DNA from: CAVLCC01 sp963624975
GTDB taxonomy: Bacteria > Actinomycetota > Coriobacteriia > Coriobacteriales > CADBOM01
Length of the DNA stretch: 51,647 bases
Assembly (NCBI GenBank): GCA_963624975.1
Contig: CAVFRF010000051.1
Coordinates: 1 to 51,647, forward strand
Direction: 5' to 3'
Each line of letters opens with the position of its first letter. The stretch's first letter is position 1. Made by a program: the position numbers and the translations under genes. The notes beneath the pieces were generated by a model that was not told the origin of the DNA, ran no database searches, and saw only the letters and a program-made list of their open reading frames with translations. Shown piece by piece: positions 24,948 through 33,096 of this stretch.

Positions 24948-26135
24948 CTATCGTGCGCCCAGGTACGCCAGACCGCCATCGATCTGACCTGCGGCCAGCT
25001 GCTCGAGCTCGCCGAAGGCCTGTTCCAAGATCTCGATGGTCACGTCGGCTCCGCCGAGTCCGTAGATGTAGTCCTTCACGGGAATCTTGTGGTCGAGCGC
25101 GTACAGCGACGTCACGACGTCCTCGCCCAGAGGTCCGTAGGGAGCGCCCATTGCCTCGGCGCGGTCCAGCACTCCGACGGCCTTGCAGTTCTTGACTGCC
25201 TCGGCCACCTCGGCTGCCGGGAACGGACGGAACAGCCTGATGCGCACGACACCGACCTTGTGGCCCTTGGCGCGCAGGTCGCGTGCCACGTGGCGGGCAT
25301 TGCCTGCGGCAGAGCCGATCACCACGAGAGCATACTCGGCATCTTCCATGCCGAAGGTCTCGATCGGGTTGTAGGGGCGTCCGCAGACCTTCTCCCACTC
25401 GTCGCCGATCTCCTGGATCACGGCAGGCGCGGTCTGCATCAGCTCGCGCTGCGACTTCTTCAGCTCCATATAGGTGCCGCCAAGGTTGGCGAACATGCCG
25501 TGAGCCACGGGGTTGGAGGTGTCGAGCAGCGGATGCGGCGCCCCGGTGTAGGTGCCCACGAAGCCCTTGACCGACTCGTCGTCCAGAAGCTCGCAGCGCT
25601 CCATGGCGTGCGTGGTGATGAATCCGTCGAGCGAGGTGATCACCGGGTTCTGGATGCGCGGATCCTCGGCGATGCGGAAGGCCATGAGCGTGTTGTCGTA
25701 GGCCTCCTGCGCGTTCTCGGCCATGAGGATGATCCATCCGGCGTCGCGCGCCCCCATGATGTCGGAGTGGTCGCCGTGGATGTTGATGGGAGCAGAGAGA
25801 GCGCGGTTGGCGTTGGCCAGCACGATCGGCAGGCGCATGCCCGCTGCGATGTACAGCTCCTCCCACATGTAGGCCAGACCCTGCGAGGAGGTTGCGGTGG
25901 CAACCCTGGCGCCGGCGGACGACGCGCCCACGCAGGCCGACATCGCGGAGTGCTCCGACTCCACGGTCACGAATTCGGTGCGAACCTGCCCGTTGGCCAC
26001 GAACTTGGCGAATCCCTCGATAATCGTGGTCTGCGGGGTAATCGGGTAAGCTGCGACGACGTCGGGCTCGGCCTGCCTATAGGCCTGCGAGACCATCGCG
26101 TTGCCCGTGCTGGAGATAACCTTGACCTCAGGCAT
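24948..26135 (-). CDS. porA: 2-oxoacid:ferredoxin oxidoreductase, alpha subunit (PorA)
   Basis: A 395-residue alpha subunit with the N-terminal pyrimidine-binding domain (GNAMVSQAYRQAEPDVVAAYPITPQT), the VESEHSAMSA segment carrying the catalytic Glu region, and a C-terminal transketolase-like domain with VGVVRIRLFRPFPA. Together with PorB it forms the active site for pyruvate decarboxylation. Its start codon overlaps the porD stop by 8 nt, so translation is coupled. Confidence 0.93.
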   Translation of the reverse strand: MPEVKVISSTGNAMVSQAYRQAEPDVVAAYPITPQTTIIEGFAKFVANGQVRTEFVTVESEHSAMSACVGASSAGARVATATSSQGLAYMWEELYIAAGMRLPIVLANANRALSAPINIHGDHSDIMGARDAGWIILMAENAQEAYDNTLMAFRIAEDPRIQNPVITSLDGFITTHAMERCELLDDESVKGFVGTYTGAPHPLLDTSNPVAHGMFANLGGTYMELKKSQRELMQTAPAVIQEIGDEWEKVCGRPYNPIETFGMEDAEYALVVIGSAAGNARHVARDLRAKGHKVGVVRIRLFRPFPAAEVAEAVKNCKAVGVLDRAEAMGAPYGPLGEDVVTSLYALDHKIPVKDYIYGLGGADVTIEILEQAFGELEQLAAGQIDGGLAYLGAR

Positions 26136-26454
26136 TCTGACCTCCCTTTGCCTCGACCTCGTTCTTCATCTCGAGCGCGCCCTTGGGGCACTCGTTCACG
26201 CAGATGCCGCATCCCTTGCAGTGATCGTAGTCGATGCCGATCATTTCCTCGTCCTTCACGATGATCGAGGAATCGGGGCAGTGCACCCAGCAGAACAGGC
26301 AGCTCACGCACTTCTCCTGGTCCCAGATCGGGCGGAACGTCCTCCACCCGCCGGTGATGTAGTCGGCCGAGTTGCCGGCCTCAAGCGCAACGGCACCGGG
26401 AGGAAACTCGTTGCTCTTCCAGTTGTCGAAATTGGAAACATCCCATTTGGCCAT
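26128..26454 (-). CDS. porD: 2-oxoacid:ferredoxin oxidoreductase, delta (ferredoxin) subunit (PorD)
   Basis: A 108-residue electron-transfer subunit with two [4Fe-4S] binding motifs, CVSCLFCWVHCP (about 49-60) and CKGCGICVNECP (about 79-90). It would carry electrons from the ThDP centre to external ferredoxin. Its ATG shares one base with the porG stop (TAATG), and its end overlaps porA. The tight coupling supports a fixed subunit ratio. Confidence 0.93.
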   Translation of the reverse strand: MAKWDVSNFDNWKSNEFPPGAVALEAGNSADYITGGWRTFRPIWDQEKCVSCLFCWVHCPDSSIIVKDEEMIGIDYDHCKGCGICVNECPKGALEMKNEVEAKGGQNA

Positions 26455-27026
26455 TACAGGGACACCTCCTCGTATGCACGGTCGACGGACTCGAGGTTCC
26501 TGTCGATGATCTCCTGCGAAAACTTCTTGCCAAACGATGCCACGAGGTTCTCCTTGAGCGCGTCGAGCGGGATAACTCCCGTGACCCTGGAGAGCGCAGC
26601 CACGATCGGGGTGTTGGGGATGTCCCTCTTGATGGTGTCGAGCGCGATGCCCGAAGCGTCGACCACCGAAACCCTCACGTTGTCCTTGACGTTGAGAATC
26701 TTGCGAATCTCGTCGGCCGACTTCACGGTGTTCACGATCAGCACGCCACCATCCTTGATGCCCTCCATCACGTCCACCGTTTCCAGCAGCGTGTCGTCGA
26801 GCACAACCACGATATCGGGCTCGATGATGTTGTTGTGCACCTCGATCGGGTCGTCGCAGACCCTGGTGAACGCCTTGAGCGGCGCGCCAGTTCTCTCCGG
26901 GCCGTACTCCGGCATGGCCTGCATGTAGCGACCCTGGAACAAAGCCGTCTCCGCAACGAGCTTTGCCGCGGTCACTGCACCCTGACCAGCACGGGCGTGC
27001 CAGCGGATCTCAACCAATTGCGACAT
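26454..27026 (-). CDS. porG: 2-oxoacid:ferredoxin oxidoreductase, gamma subunit (PorG)
   Basis: A 190-residue gamma subunit. It begins with the family-typical IRWHARAGQGAVTAAKLVAE (about 7-26) and contains AMPEYGPERTGAP. The start at 27026 has GGAGAGGAG upstream; an in-frame ATG six codons earlier lies inside that ribosome site. First gene of porGDAB. I cannot identify a consensus promoter upstream. Confidence 0.92.
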   Translation of the reverse strand: MSQLVEIRWHARAGQGAVTAAKLVAETALFQGRYMQAMPEYGPERTGAPLKAFTRVCDDPIEVHNNIIEPDIVVVLDDTLLETVDVMEGIKDGGVLIVNTVKSADEIRKILNVKDNVRVSVVDASGIALDTIKRDIPNTPIVAALSRVTGVIPLDALKENLVASFGKKFSQEIIDRNLESVDRAYEEVSL

Positions 27027-27231
27027 TGCATCTCCTCTCCACATGCAAAATAGAAAAACTCCCCCGAGGCTCGATCGAAAAGTCTGCTAGATGGGAAGTT
27101 TGCCTAATGTCACCCGGCTTGCCGACGCTCTTGCTCATCCTACGCGCCGCCAACCCGGCACGATACCGGTCCCTGCAAAGGCTGGCATCGTTCCCCAATT
27201 ATATGTAAAAGAGATTGCCCGGCGTTTGCTG

Positions 27232-27259
27232 GCGGCGTTTGCGCATAAGAAAACGCCGC
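27232..27259. other. Hairpin in the porG-recR intergenic region
   Basis: GCGGCGTTT (27232-27240) and AAACGCCGC (27251-27259) form a perfect 9-bp inverted repeat with a 10-nt loop. No T run follows on either strand. It lies in a 806-nt stretch (27027-27832) that encodes no supportable gene. Confidence 0.4.
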
Positions 27260-27460
27260 GATTTCTCCGCAAGCGGCTGCAATGCGAGCTGCGCATCGCG
27301 CCCCTCCGGCAGGTGCAGACCCCCACACAAGGTGTGGCTTTGCCGCCGCCTACAGCTCATCTCCCGCTCGCCCTCCTCGAGCTTTGCTCCCAAGCAAGGC
27401 GCCGGTCTTCCGCCATCTGCAGCTCGCGGCGAGCCTCGATGAGCCGCTTGCCACTTGCCA

Positions 27461-27827
27461 CTGGCGCGAAATGGCGGTTCTGCCTCCAGATGCACGCCGA
27501 AGGGCCTTTTTCTGCCACAAAATTGAGGTTTTGCCTCGCCGCGCACGCTATTGGGGCCTTCGGCAGGCCTTCGAAGGCAGAATTAGTGGACACTTGTCTC
27601 TTATCTACCACACCGCATTACGTTTTCTTCACAAGAATTTGTTCTAAGAGGAGCCTGTTGGTATGCAAATCAGGCAGAACTGACGTTTTGCGCCAGAAAA
27701 TGGCACTTTGACGTGCGTGGCGAGGCAGAACCTACATTTCGCGGCAGCCGGGCTGTCCATTGCGAAAGAACTCTCGATGCCCGCGTAACACAGCAGGCAC
27801 AACCGCCATTTCGCGGCAGCCTTCAGG
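27461..27827. repeat. Cluster of five copies of a ~25-nt interspersed repeat in both orientations
   Basis: The consensus CGCGAAATGGCGGTTCTGCC appears on plus at about 27464-27484 and in a weaker form at 27512-27537. Inverted copies lie at 27671-27695, 27721-27749 and 27794-27820. Copies are flanked by CTG or CTGG and often followed by TCG. Plus-strand frames here read as repeated FCL-containing peptides, but there is no start signal or plausible protein, so I treat the region as non-coding. Confidence 0.65.
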
Positions 27828-27832
27828 CCGCG

Positions 27833-28429
27833 CTACAGCTCGCGGCGGGCCTCGATGGCTCGGCCCAACGTGATCTCGTCGGCGTACTCGAGGTCGCCCC
27901 CTACGGGAAGACCGCTGGCCAGGCGCGTGACCTTCACGCCCAGCGGCTTGATGAGCTTGGCGAGGTAGATTGCGGTGGTCTCGCCCTCGACGTTGGGATT
28001 GGTGGCCATGATCACCTCGTGCACGTCGTCGCCGGAAAGGCGGCGCAGCAGGTCGGCGATGGTGAGGTCGTCGGGCGCGATGCCGTCCATGGGCGAGATG
28101 GCCCCTCCCAGCACGTGGTACACGCCGTCGTACTCGTGCGTGCGCTCGATGGCGGTGATGTCGCGCGGCTCGCACACCACGCAGATGGTGGAGTGGTCGC
28201 GCTTGGCATCGGAGCAGATGCCGCACACGTCCTTCTCGGCGTAGTTGAAGCACTGCGGGCAGAAGTGCACGCTCTTCTTCACGTCGAGGATGGCATGCGC
28301 CAGCTCCGAGGCATCTTCGACGCTCCTGTTGAGAAGCCAGTACACGATGCGCTGGGCCGACTTGGGTCCAACGCCCGGGAGCTTCTCGAACTCGTCGAGC
28401 AGATGCTGTATGGCCATCGATTGCTGCAT
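27833..28429 (-). CDS. recR: Recombination mediator RecR
   Basis: A 198-residue subunit of the RecFOR system that loads RecA on gapped DNA. It has a helix-hairpin-helix (LPGVGPKSAQRIVYWLL, about 17-33), a four-Cys zinc finger (CPQC and CGIC, about 57-72), and a TOPRIM domain (VCEPRDITAIE through the TNPNVEGETTAIYLAKL stretch). It starts 9 nt after ybaB; AGGG overlaps the ybaB stop. The dnaX-ybaB-recR order is widely conserved in bacteria. Confidence 0.95.
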   Translation of the reverse strand: MQQSMAIQHLLDEFEKLPGVGPKSAQRIVYWLLNRSVEDASELAHAILDVKKSVHFCPQCFNYAEKDVCGICSDAKRDHSTICVVCEPRDITAIERTHEYDGVYHVLGGAISPMDGIAPDDLTIADLLRRLSGDDVHEVIMATNPNVEGETTAIYLAKLIKPLGVKVTRLASGLPVGGDLEYADEITLGRAIEARREL

Positions 28430-28438
28430 CGGGCGACC

Positions 28439-28753
28439 CTACATGAGTCCCGGGATGTTGAGTCCGCCGGTCAGCGCGCCCATCCGGTCGCTGGTGACTT
28501 GCTCCACCTTGCCCAGCGCCTCGTTCACGGCGGCCACCACCATGTCCTGAAGCATCTCCACGTCTTCGGGGCTGGCTGCATCGGGGTCGATCTTGAGCGA
28601 CACCAGGCGCATCGAGCCGCTCACCACGGCCTCCACGGCGCCGCCGCCCGCGGTTGCCGAGAACTCCTGCTGGGAAATCTCCTCCTGCGCCTTAGCGAGG
28701 TCGGCCTGCATCTTGCGGGCCTGCTTCATCATCCTGTTCATGTCCATTGCCAT
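28439..28753 (-). CDS. ybaB: YbaB/EbfC family nucleoid-associated protein
   Basis: A 104-residue dimeric DNA-binding protein with the family's tweezer-like fold. The N-terminal helix is MNRMMKQARKMQADLAKAQE, followed by the GGGAVEAVVSG strand and ALGKVEQ near the end, then a Gly-rich tail. The ATG at 28753 has AAGGAG 8 nt upstream. It sits between dnaX and recR, a conserved arrangement linked to recombination and repair. Confidence 0.93.
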   Translation of the reverse strand: MAMDMNRMMKQARKMQADLAKAQEEISQQEFSATAGGGAVEAVVSGSMRLVSLKIDPDAASPEDVEMLQDMVVAAVNEALGKVEQVTSDRMGALTGGLNIPGLM

Positions 28754-28812
28754 GGGTTTGCTCCTTCTTGTCGTGCATTGCTTGCTGGTGAGCGGGCTGG
28801 CCGCTTCGTGCG

Positions 28813-31035
28813 CTAGTCGTCCGGTGCCCTGTAGGTCACGCCGCTGGAGAACACGTCGCCCAGCATGTCGGCCAGCTCGGTGTCGCCCGATACGGGTTGA
28901 GCCTGACCGGGCTGAGGTGCCGTGGGGAGGTTCTCGAAAACGGCTTCGTCTGCCGGCGCGGCGGCTGCCGTCGCAGGATGCGAAGCCGTGGGCACGGCCA
29001 TCGGCGGCGCGTCGTCGAACAGAGCCGAGACGTTGGGCTCGTAGGCAGCAGCGGCATCTTCGTATTGATCGATGGGGACCTGGTCGTAGCCGGGGTCGTC
29101 GGGGACGGACACGGGCGCGGCGGGCGCGGCCGGTGCAGGTTCTGCAGGCGCGACCGGTGCCGGTGCCTGTACAGGAGCCGCTGCGACAGGCTGCTGGTAA
29201 ACTGGTGCCGGCGCGGGCGCCGACGGCGTATCGCCCAGCTTGTACTCCAGTTGCACGTCGGTTCCAAAGCTCCTCTTGAGCGCGTCCTTCACCCACTGCA
29301 TGGAGTCGTGGCGGGTAAGCGTGCCCAGCGCGAACTCCGCATCGGAAGGCAGCTCCACCGTGATCTTCATGTCGCGAAGGTTGGCATGCGGCTTGGCCCC
29401 GCCCATGAGTCCGGGAATCATCGCGTGCTCCTGCCCCACGTATCTCACCGCCGCATCCCAAAGGCGCCTGAGGCTGCCGGGATCCCTGAGACGGCTGGCA
29501 GCGGCAGGGTCTTGGGAAGCATCGCCACCCGCCGCCGGGGCAGATGCCGCACTAGCAGAAGGGCCGACCGAAGTGGCTGTCCCCTGAGGAGCAGCAGCTT
29601 GAACGGCAGTGCCCTGCGCAGCTGGAGCCGGACTCGGCACGCTTGCCGCAAGGGCAGCCTGGGCCTCCGCGGCCGCATTCACCGCAGACGCATTCGGCGC
29701 GGCCGCCGCAGACGCTACAGGCACCGCCGCCGCGGGCGAGGTCGATGCCGCAGGGACAGTCGCCGCCGCCGGCACTGCGGTCGGCACTGGCACCGCAGGT
29801 GCTACAGGCACCGCCGCCGCCGGCACTGCGGTCGGCACTGGCACCGCAGGTGCTACAGGCACCGCCGCCGCGAACGCGCTCGCGCAACCGCCAGCTTCCA
29901 GTGCGTCGATCCGCGCCGACAGCGACTCCAGCGTCAGCTCGGTCCTCACGTGCGCCATGCGGGTGAGCGCGACCTCGAGCGAGAGCCTCGCATCGGCCGA
30001 GCCTCTCAGCTCCACCATCAGGTCGCCCAGCACCAGCAGCATGCTCGCCACCCTGTCGGCAGAGCCAAGCTCCGCAGCCTGCCTCTCCAATGTGGCCAGC
30101 AGCTCTTCCGACATCGGCGGCAGCGCGCTCGAACGTCCGGCGATCGCGCAAACGTACACGTTTCTCACATAGCCCGCCAGGTCGCGCGCCACCTGCGCGG
30201 TGTCGATACCAGTGCGGCCCAGCTCGTCGACCCAGGCGAAGCACCCCGGCATGTCGCGGCGCGCGATGCAATCCACGATGCGCGTGAGCCTCTCGGTGTC
30301 CACGTCGCCGAACATGTTCTGCGCGGCCTCGAAGCCGATGTGCCCGTTGCCGAACACCGACACCTGCTCGAGCGCCGTGATGGCGTCGCGCATTCCGCCC
30401 TTGGCCTGCTCGGCAATGAGGTCGATGCCATCGTCGTCGAACGTGAAGCCCTCGCCTTCGCAGATGTGCTCGAGGCACACGCGAATCTGGTCGGTGGAAA
30501 GACTGTGGAAGTCGAAGCGCTGGCAGCGCGACACGATGGTCTGCGGAACCTTGTGCGCCTCGGTGGTGCACATCACGAACACGATGTGCTCGGGAGGCTC
30601 CTCCAGCGTCTTGAGCAGCGCGTTGAATGCGCCGGTCGACAGCATGTGAACCTCGTCGATGATGTATATCTTGTAGCGCCCGCGCGTGGGCGAAAAGGCC
30701 ACCCTGCCTATGATCTCTTCGCGCACGTTGTCCACGCCGGTGCGCGACGCGGCATCGATCTCGTACACGTCGGGGTGGGTGCTGTCGGCGATGTCGATGC
30801 AGTTCTGACACACGCCGCACGGGTTGGCGGTCGGGGCCTTCTCGCACAGCAGCGCCTTGGCCAGCAGTCGCGCCGTGGTGGTCTTGCCCGTGCCCCTGGG
30901 GCCGCAGAACAGATACGCGTGCGCCACTCGGTCGCTCGCAAGCGCGTTTCGCAGCGTCTGCTCGATGTGCTCCTGCCCCACCACGTCGGCAAACGTCTGA
31001 GGCCTGTATTTGCGGTAGAGAGATTTGCTAGCCAT
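28813..31035 (-). CDS. dnaX: DNA polymerase III subunit gamma/tau
   Basis: A clamp-loader ATPase, 740 residues. The AAA+ module has Walker A GPRGTGKTT (about 45-53), a zinc knuckle with four Cys (64, 73, 76, 79), the IIDEVHML box and the SRCQRFDF arginine-finger segment. Domain III follows to about residue 370. A long Ala/Pro/Val linker (about 385-500) contains an almost perfect 51-bp tandem duplication. A tau-like domain follows, then an acidic Ala/Pro-rich tail. I see no obvious slippery heptamer for making gamma by frameshifting, although I could not search exhaustively. The ribosome site is weak (CAGGG). Confidence 0.95.
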   Translation of the reverse strand: MASKSLYRKYRPQTFADVVGQEHIEQTLRNALASDRVAHAYLFCGPRGTGKTTTARLLAKALLCEKAPTANPCGVCQNCIDIADSTHPDVYEIDAASRTGVDNVREEIIGRVAFSPTRGRYKIYIIDEVHMLSTGAFNALLKTLEEPPEHIVFVMCTTEAHKVPQTIVSRCQRFDFHSLSTDQIRVCLEHICEGEGFTFDDDGIDLIAEQAKGGMRDAITALEQVSVFGNGHIGFEAAQNMFGDVDTERLTRIVDCIARRDMPGCFAWVDELGRTGIDTAQVARDLAGYVRNVYVCAIAGRSSALPPMSEELLATLERQAAELGSADRVASMLLVLGDLMVELRGSADARLSLEVALTRMAHVRTELTLESLSARIDALEAGGCASAFAAAVPVAPAVPVPTAVPAAAVPVAPAVPVPTAVPAAATVPAASTSPAAAVPVASAAAAPNASAVNAAAEAQAALAASVPSPAPAAQGTAVQAAAPQGTATSVGPSASAASAPAAGGDASQDPAAASRLRDPGSLRRLWDAAVRYVGQEHAMIPGLMGGAKPHANLRDMKITVELPSDAEFALGTLTRHDSMQWVKDALKRSFGTDVQLEYKLGDTPSAPAPAPVYQQPVAAAPVQAPAPVAPAEPAPAAPAAPVSVPDDPGYDQVPIDQYEDAAAAYEPNVSALFDDAPPMAVPTASHPATAAAAPADEAVFENLPTAPQPGQAQPVSGDTELADMLGDVFSSGVTYRAPDD
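29771..29872 (-). repeat. 51-bp tandem duplication inside dnaX
   Basis: Two adjacent 51-nt units (29771-29821 and 29822-29872) differ at one position by my reading. They encode two 17-residue AVPVAPAVPVPT-type repeats in the flexible linker. Being a multiple of three, the repeat number can change without breaking the frame. Confidence 0.85.
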
Positions 31036-31185
31036 CGGCCCTGCGCCCCGTTTCCTGCAACCATGCCGCCAGATACACGGCCAATTTTACTCCTGTAGTT
31101 CGCCTCCGCCATGTCGGGCATGGCAACGCGCCGACCCCCCCAAGGTGGAGCGCCGGCGGCATCGCCTCCAGACGGCCACGCTCTC

Positions 31186-31857
31186 CTAGCGGCAGTGCTC
31201 GCCCCTGGCAGCCTTGCCCTTGCGGTTCGCGAGCTTGACCTTCACGGCTCCGGCAACGGCGGGAATGAGCGAGATCACCACGATGCCCACGATCACCAGC
31301 TCGAAGTTGTCCTGCACGAAGGGAATGCCGCCAAAGAAGTATCCCAGCAGCACGAAGAGCGACACCCACAGCACGCCGCCCATCACGTTGAACGCCATGA
31401 ACCTCGGAAACGACATCTTGCCAAGTCCCGCGCAAAACGGCGCGATGGTGCGGATGATGGGAAAGAAGCGCGTGACCACGATGGCCAGCACGCCGTACTT
31501 GTCGAACATCTGCTGCGTCTTGTCCATGCGCTCGGGGGTGAGCGCCTTGACCTTGCCGGAGTCCACGATCGCGCGGCCTAGGCCGCGGCCGATCCAGTAG
31601 TTGGACGTGTTGCCCAGTATCGCCGCGATGTACATGAGGATGAGCAGCACCCATATGTTGAGCCCGCCGCCGTCGGCCGCGAAGATTCCCGCCGTGAACA
31701 GCAGGGAGTCGCCGGGCAGAAACGGCATGACCACGAGTCCGGTCTCTATGAAGATGATGAGGAATAGCGGGATGTACACGTAGATGGGACCGAGCGTTAC
31801 GATCCAGTCCGCGATGAACGAGCGGGGGTCGTGAAGAAGCGCGATTAGGAAATCCAT
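31186..31857 (-). CDS. DedA family membrane protein
   Basis: A 223-residue polytopic membrane protein of the DedA/SNARE-associated family, members of which act as lipid flippases, including undecaprenyl-phosphate recycling. Family signatures are ETGLVVMPFLPGDSLLF (about 38-54) and VTRFFPIIRTIAPFCAG (about 127-143) with the conserved Arg residues, and there are about five hydrophobic helices. GGAGG is 4-5 nt before the ATG. It lies between the SRP RNA and dnaX. A UppP gene is elsewhere in the window, so both lipid-carrier functions are present. Confidence 0.9.
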   Translation of the reverse strand: MDFLIALLHDPRSFIADWIVTLGPIYVYIPLFLIIFIETGLVVMPFLPGDSLLFTAGIFAADGGGLNIWVLLILMYIAAILGNTSNYWIGRGLGRAIVDSGKVKALTPERMDKTQQMFDKYGVLAIVVTRFFPIIRTIAPFCAGLGKMSFPRFMAFNVMGGVLWVSLFVLLGYFFGGIPFVQDNFELVIVGIVVISLIPAVAGAVKVKLANRKGKAARGEHCR

Positions 31858-31878
31858 GATCCTCCATCAAACGAAAAA

Positions 31879-31983
31879 GTGCGCCGAATAGACCCGGACG
31901 CTCACCAGCGGCCACTTATGGCTGCTTCCTTCCGGACCTGACCAGGTTCGTGGCATGGTGCCGTCCGAGCCCATTCGGCGCAC
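31879..31983 (-). ncRNA. ffs: Small signal recognition particle RNA (4.5S type)
   Basis: The hallmark apical domain is present on minus: CAGGTCAGGTCCGGAAGGAA followed by GCAGCC. The ends pair (GTGCGCCGAAT with ATTCGGCGCAC), giving a single long hairpin of about 105 nt as in the 4.5S class without an Alu domain. A TTTTT run directly after the stem (31872-31878) provides termination. It binds Ffh for membrane protein targeting. The promoter is not clear; a TATCAT at 32015-32020 is rather far upstream. Confidence 0.95.
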
Positions 31984-32133
31984 TCTCTTGTAAAACAACT
32001 TGCTGCTGGCAAAGATGATAGCGGACTCGGCTTCTATCCGAAAGATGGCTCCTGCCAGCAGGACTCTCTAGACGTGCAGCGGGCAAGCTCCACACAGATG
32101 CTTCACATGCCGCCTCGCGCTTCGCCCCAGTCG

Positions 32134-32421
32134 CTAGTTGTCGAAGTTGGGTTCGAAGAGCTTGACGTTGCTCTCCGCATCGGTGAGCTCTACCATTCCG
32201 GTAAGCACATCGACGTACTGGTAAGACTGGCGGGTGACCCTGCCGCGCTTGCCGTGGACCTCCACGATGAATAGCGACGGATGAACCTGGGTGAGAACCC
32301 CTTCGCAGTCTACGATTTTCGACCTGCCCATGTTGGCCCTGATCTTGAGGGTCTGTCCCTCGTAGGAGGCAACGGTCGAATGAATTTCCTCCACCAGAGT
32401 GGCTTGCTGTTCGATCTCCAT
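32134..32421 (-). CDS. veg: Veg-family (DUF1021) protein
   Basis: A 95-residue protein matching the Veg family of Gram-positive bacteria: GQTLKIRANMGRSKIVDCEG, then VHPSLFIVEV and RVTRQSYQYVDVLTG. In Bacillus subtilis Veg is strongly expressed and affects biofilm matrix genes; its molecular role is unclear. The start at 32421 has AAAGGCGG upstream, whereas a longer frame would run through the promoter's TATAAT. It is a single-gene unit. Confidence 0.9.
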   Translation of the reverse strand: MEIEQQATLVEEIHSTVASYEGQTLKIRANMGRSKIVDCEGVLTQVHPSLFIVEVHGKRGRVTRQSYQYVDVLTGMVELTDAESNVKLFEPNFDN

Positions 32422-32448
32422 GAAACCGCCTTTCGATACGGAAAGATT

Positions 32449-32454
32449 ATTATA
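32449..32454 (-). promoter_or_regulatory. -10 element of veg
   Basis: A perfect TATAAT about 28 nt before the start codon. No clear -35 is seen at 16-18 nt. Confidence 0.6.
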
Positions 32455-32655
32455 GCCACTAGATGTGTCCGAGGGCACGATTGCACCCCCTTACGGCCAT
32501 ATTTTGTAGGAAAGCGGAAGCCGTGCGTCCTCACGCGCCTTTCTGCGCTTGCCGCAGCTCCAGATGCAAACCTGTCGACTCTCTTCCCGAACTACGCGAT
32601 GGCTTTCGAGTTTGAATCCCGGATGCCGGATGCCTTCTCCGTCGGCGAGAGTCCT

Positions 32656-32684
32656 TTGGCATATGTGGCGTTATCTGTTAAAAT
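32656..32684 (+). promoter_or_regulatory. Promoter of tRNA-Cys
   Basis: TTGGCA (32656-32661), 17-nt spacer, TAAAAT (32679-32684). The tRNA begins 14 nt further on. This is one of the best sigma-70-like promoters in the window. Confidence 0.8.
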
Positions 32685-32697
32685 CTCTTTCGCGGAT

Positions 32698-32771
32698 GGC
32701 GACGTGGCCAAGTGGTAAGGCAGAGGCCTGCAAAGCCTTCACCACCGGTTCGAATCCGGTCGTCGCCTCCA
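32698..32771 (+). tRNA. tRNA-Cys (GCA)
   Basis: The acceptor GGCGACG pairs with CGTCGCC, the anticodon loop is CTGCAAA with GCA at 32730-32732, the T arm has GGTTCGAATCC, and CCA is encoded at 32769-32771. It lies at the left edge of a small AT-richer island, a common integration position. Confidence 0.95.
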
Positions 32772-32782
32772 CCTTCGAATTC

Positions 32783-32820
32783 AAAGGGGCAGCCAGCAAG
32801 AGTTGGCTGCCCCTTTCTTT
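32783..32820. terminator. Terminator shared by tRNA-Cys and the leftward island transcript
   Basis: AAAGGGGCAGCCA pairs with TGGCTGCCCCTTT around an 8-nt loop and is followed on plus by CTTTT. On minus the stem also ends in TTT, so it can stop transcription from the island side. Confidence 0.8.
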
Positions 32821-32838
32821 TATATGAGCAGGACATGA

Positions 32839-32868
32839 TCAGATGGAAATGTTCTTCTTGTCTGCCAT
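32839..32868 (-). CDS. Nine-residue mini-ORF with a strong ribosome site (possible truncated antitoxin start)
   Basis: ATG through TGA encodes MADKKNISI only, yet AAGGAG is placed 6 nt upstream. The peptide resembles the first residues of many RelB/ribbon-helix-helix antitoxins, after which the frame stops. It is probably the head of a gene whose body was deleted; it could be a leader peptide. The shared hairpin follows directly. Confidence 0.35.
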   Translation of the reverse strand: MADKKNISI

Positions 32869-32892
32869 GGTTTTCTCCTTCTGCTTTGTTGT

Positions 32893-33096
32893 CTACAGGC
32901 CGTCGTGGTGCGAAAGCATCCCGAAATCGTCTATTCCCCAAAGTCTGTGATGCTCGAGCATGCGTTTTGCATCGGCGGAGAGCCGCTGGACATCCGACTC
33001 GCGCTGCGCGTCGGCACTACCCAGAAACGCGAGGTAACGACAGTAGGCTTCCTCGATCTCGGGCTCTGCCTGATTACCGTTGACGTTGGCGTACAT
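32893..33096 (-). CDS. Small hypothetical protein of the tRNA-Cys island, possibly a fragment
   Basis: 67 residues, helical and acidic in the first half (AEPEIEEAYCRYLAFLGSAD) and His-rich at the end. I recognise no family. The GGGAGG ribosome-like sequence touches the ATG with no spacer, which is unusual. An overlapping short frame just upstream (33074-33166) has protein-like composition and could be the true N-terminal part joined by a frameshift around 33080-33095. It lies downstream of an HTH gene in a probable operon. Confidence 0.4.
   Translation of the reverse strand: MYANVNGNQAEPEIEEAYCRYLAFLGSADAQRESDVQRLSADAKRMLEHHRLWGIDDFGMLSHHDGL

Noticed and set aside
27592..27606. TGTCTCTTAT resembling the Tn5 mosaic end
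   Set aside because: Only ten bases match and the rest of the 19-bp end does not. A chance match is likely.
27091..27711. 206-codon plus-strand ORF in the porG-recR gap
   Set aside because: It consists of translated repeats, has no ribosome site, and has no recognisable fold.
32678..32941. Minus-strand ORF across tRNA-Cys and its terminator
   Set aside because: The C-terminus is tRNA antisense and the middle is the terminator hairpin.
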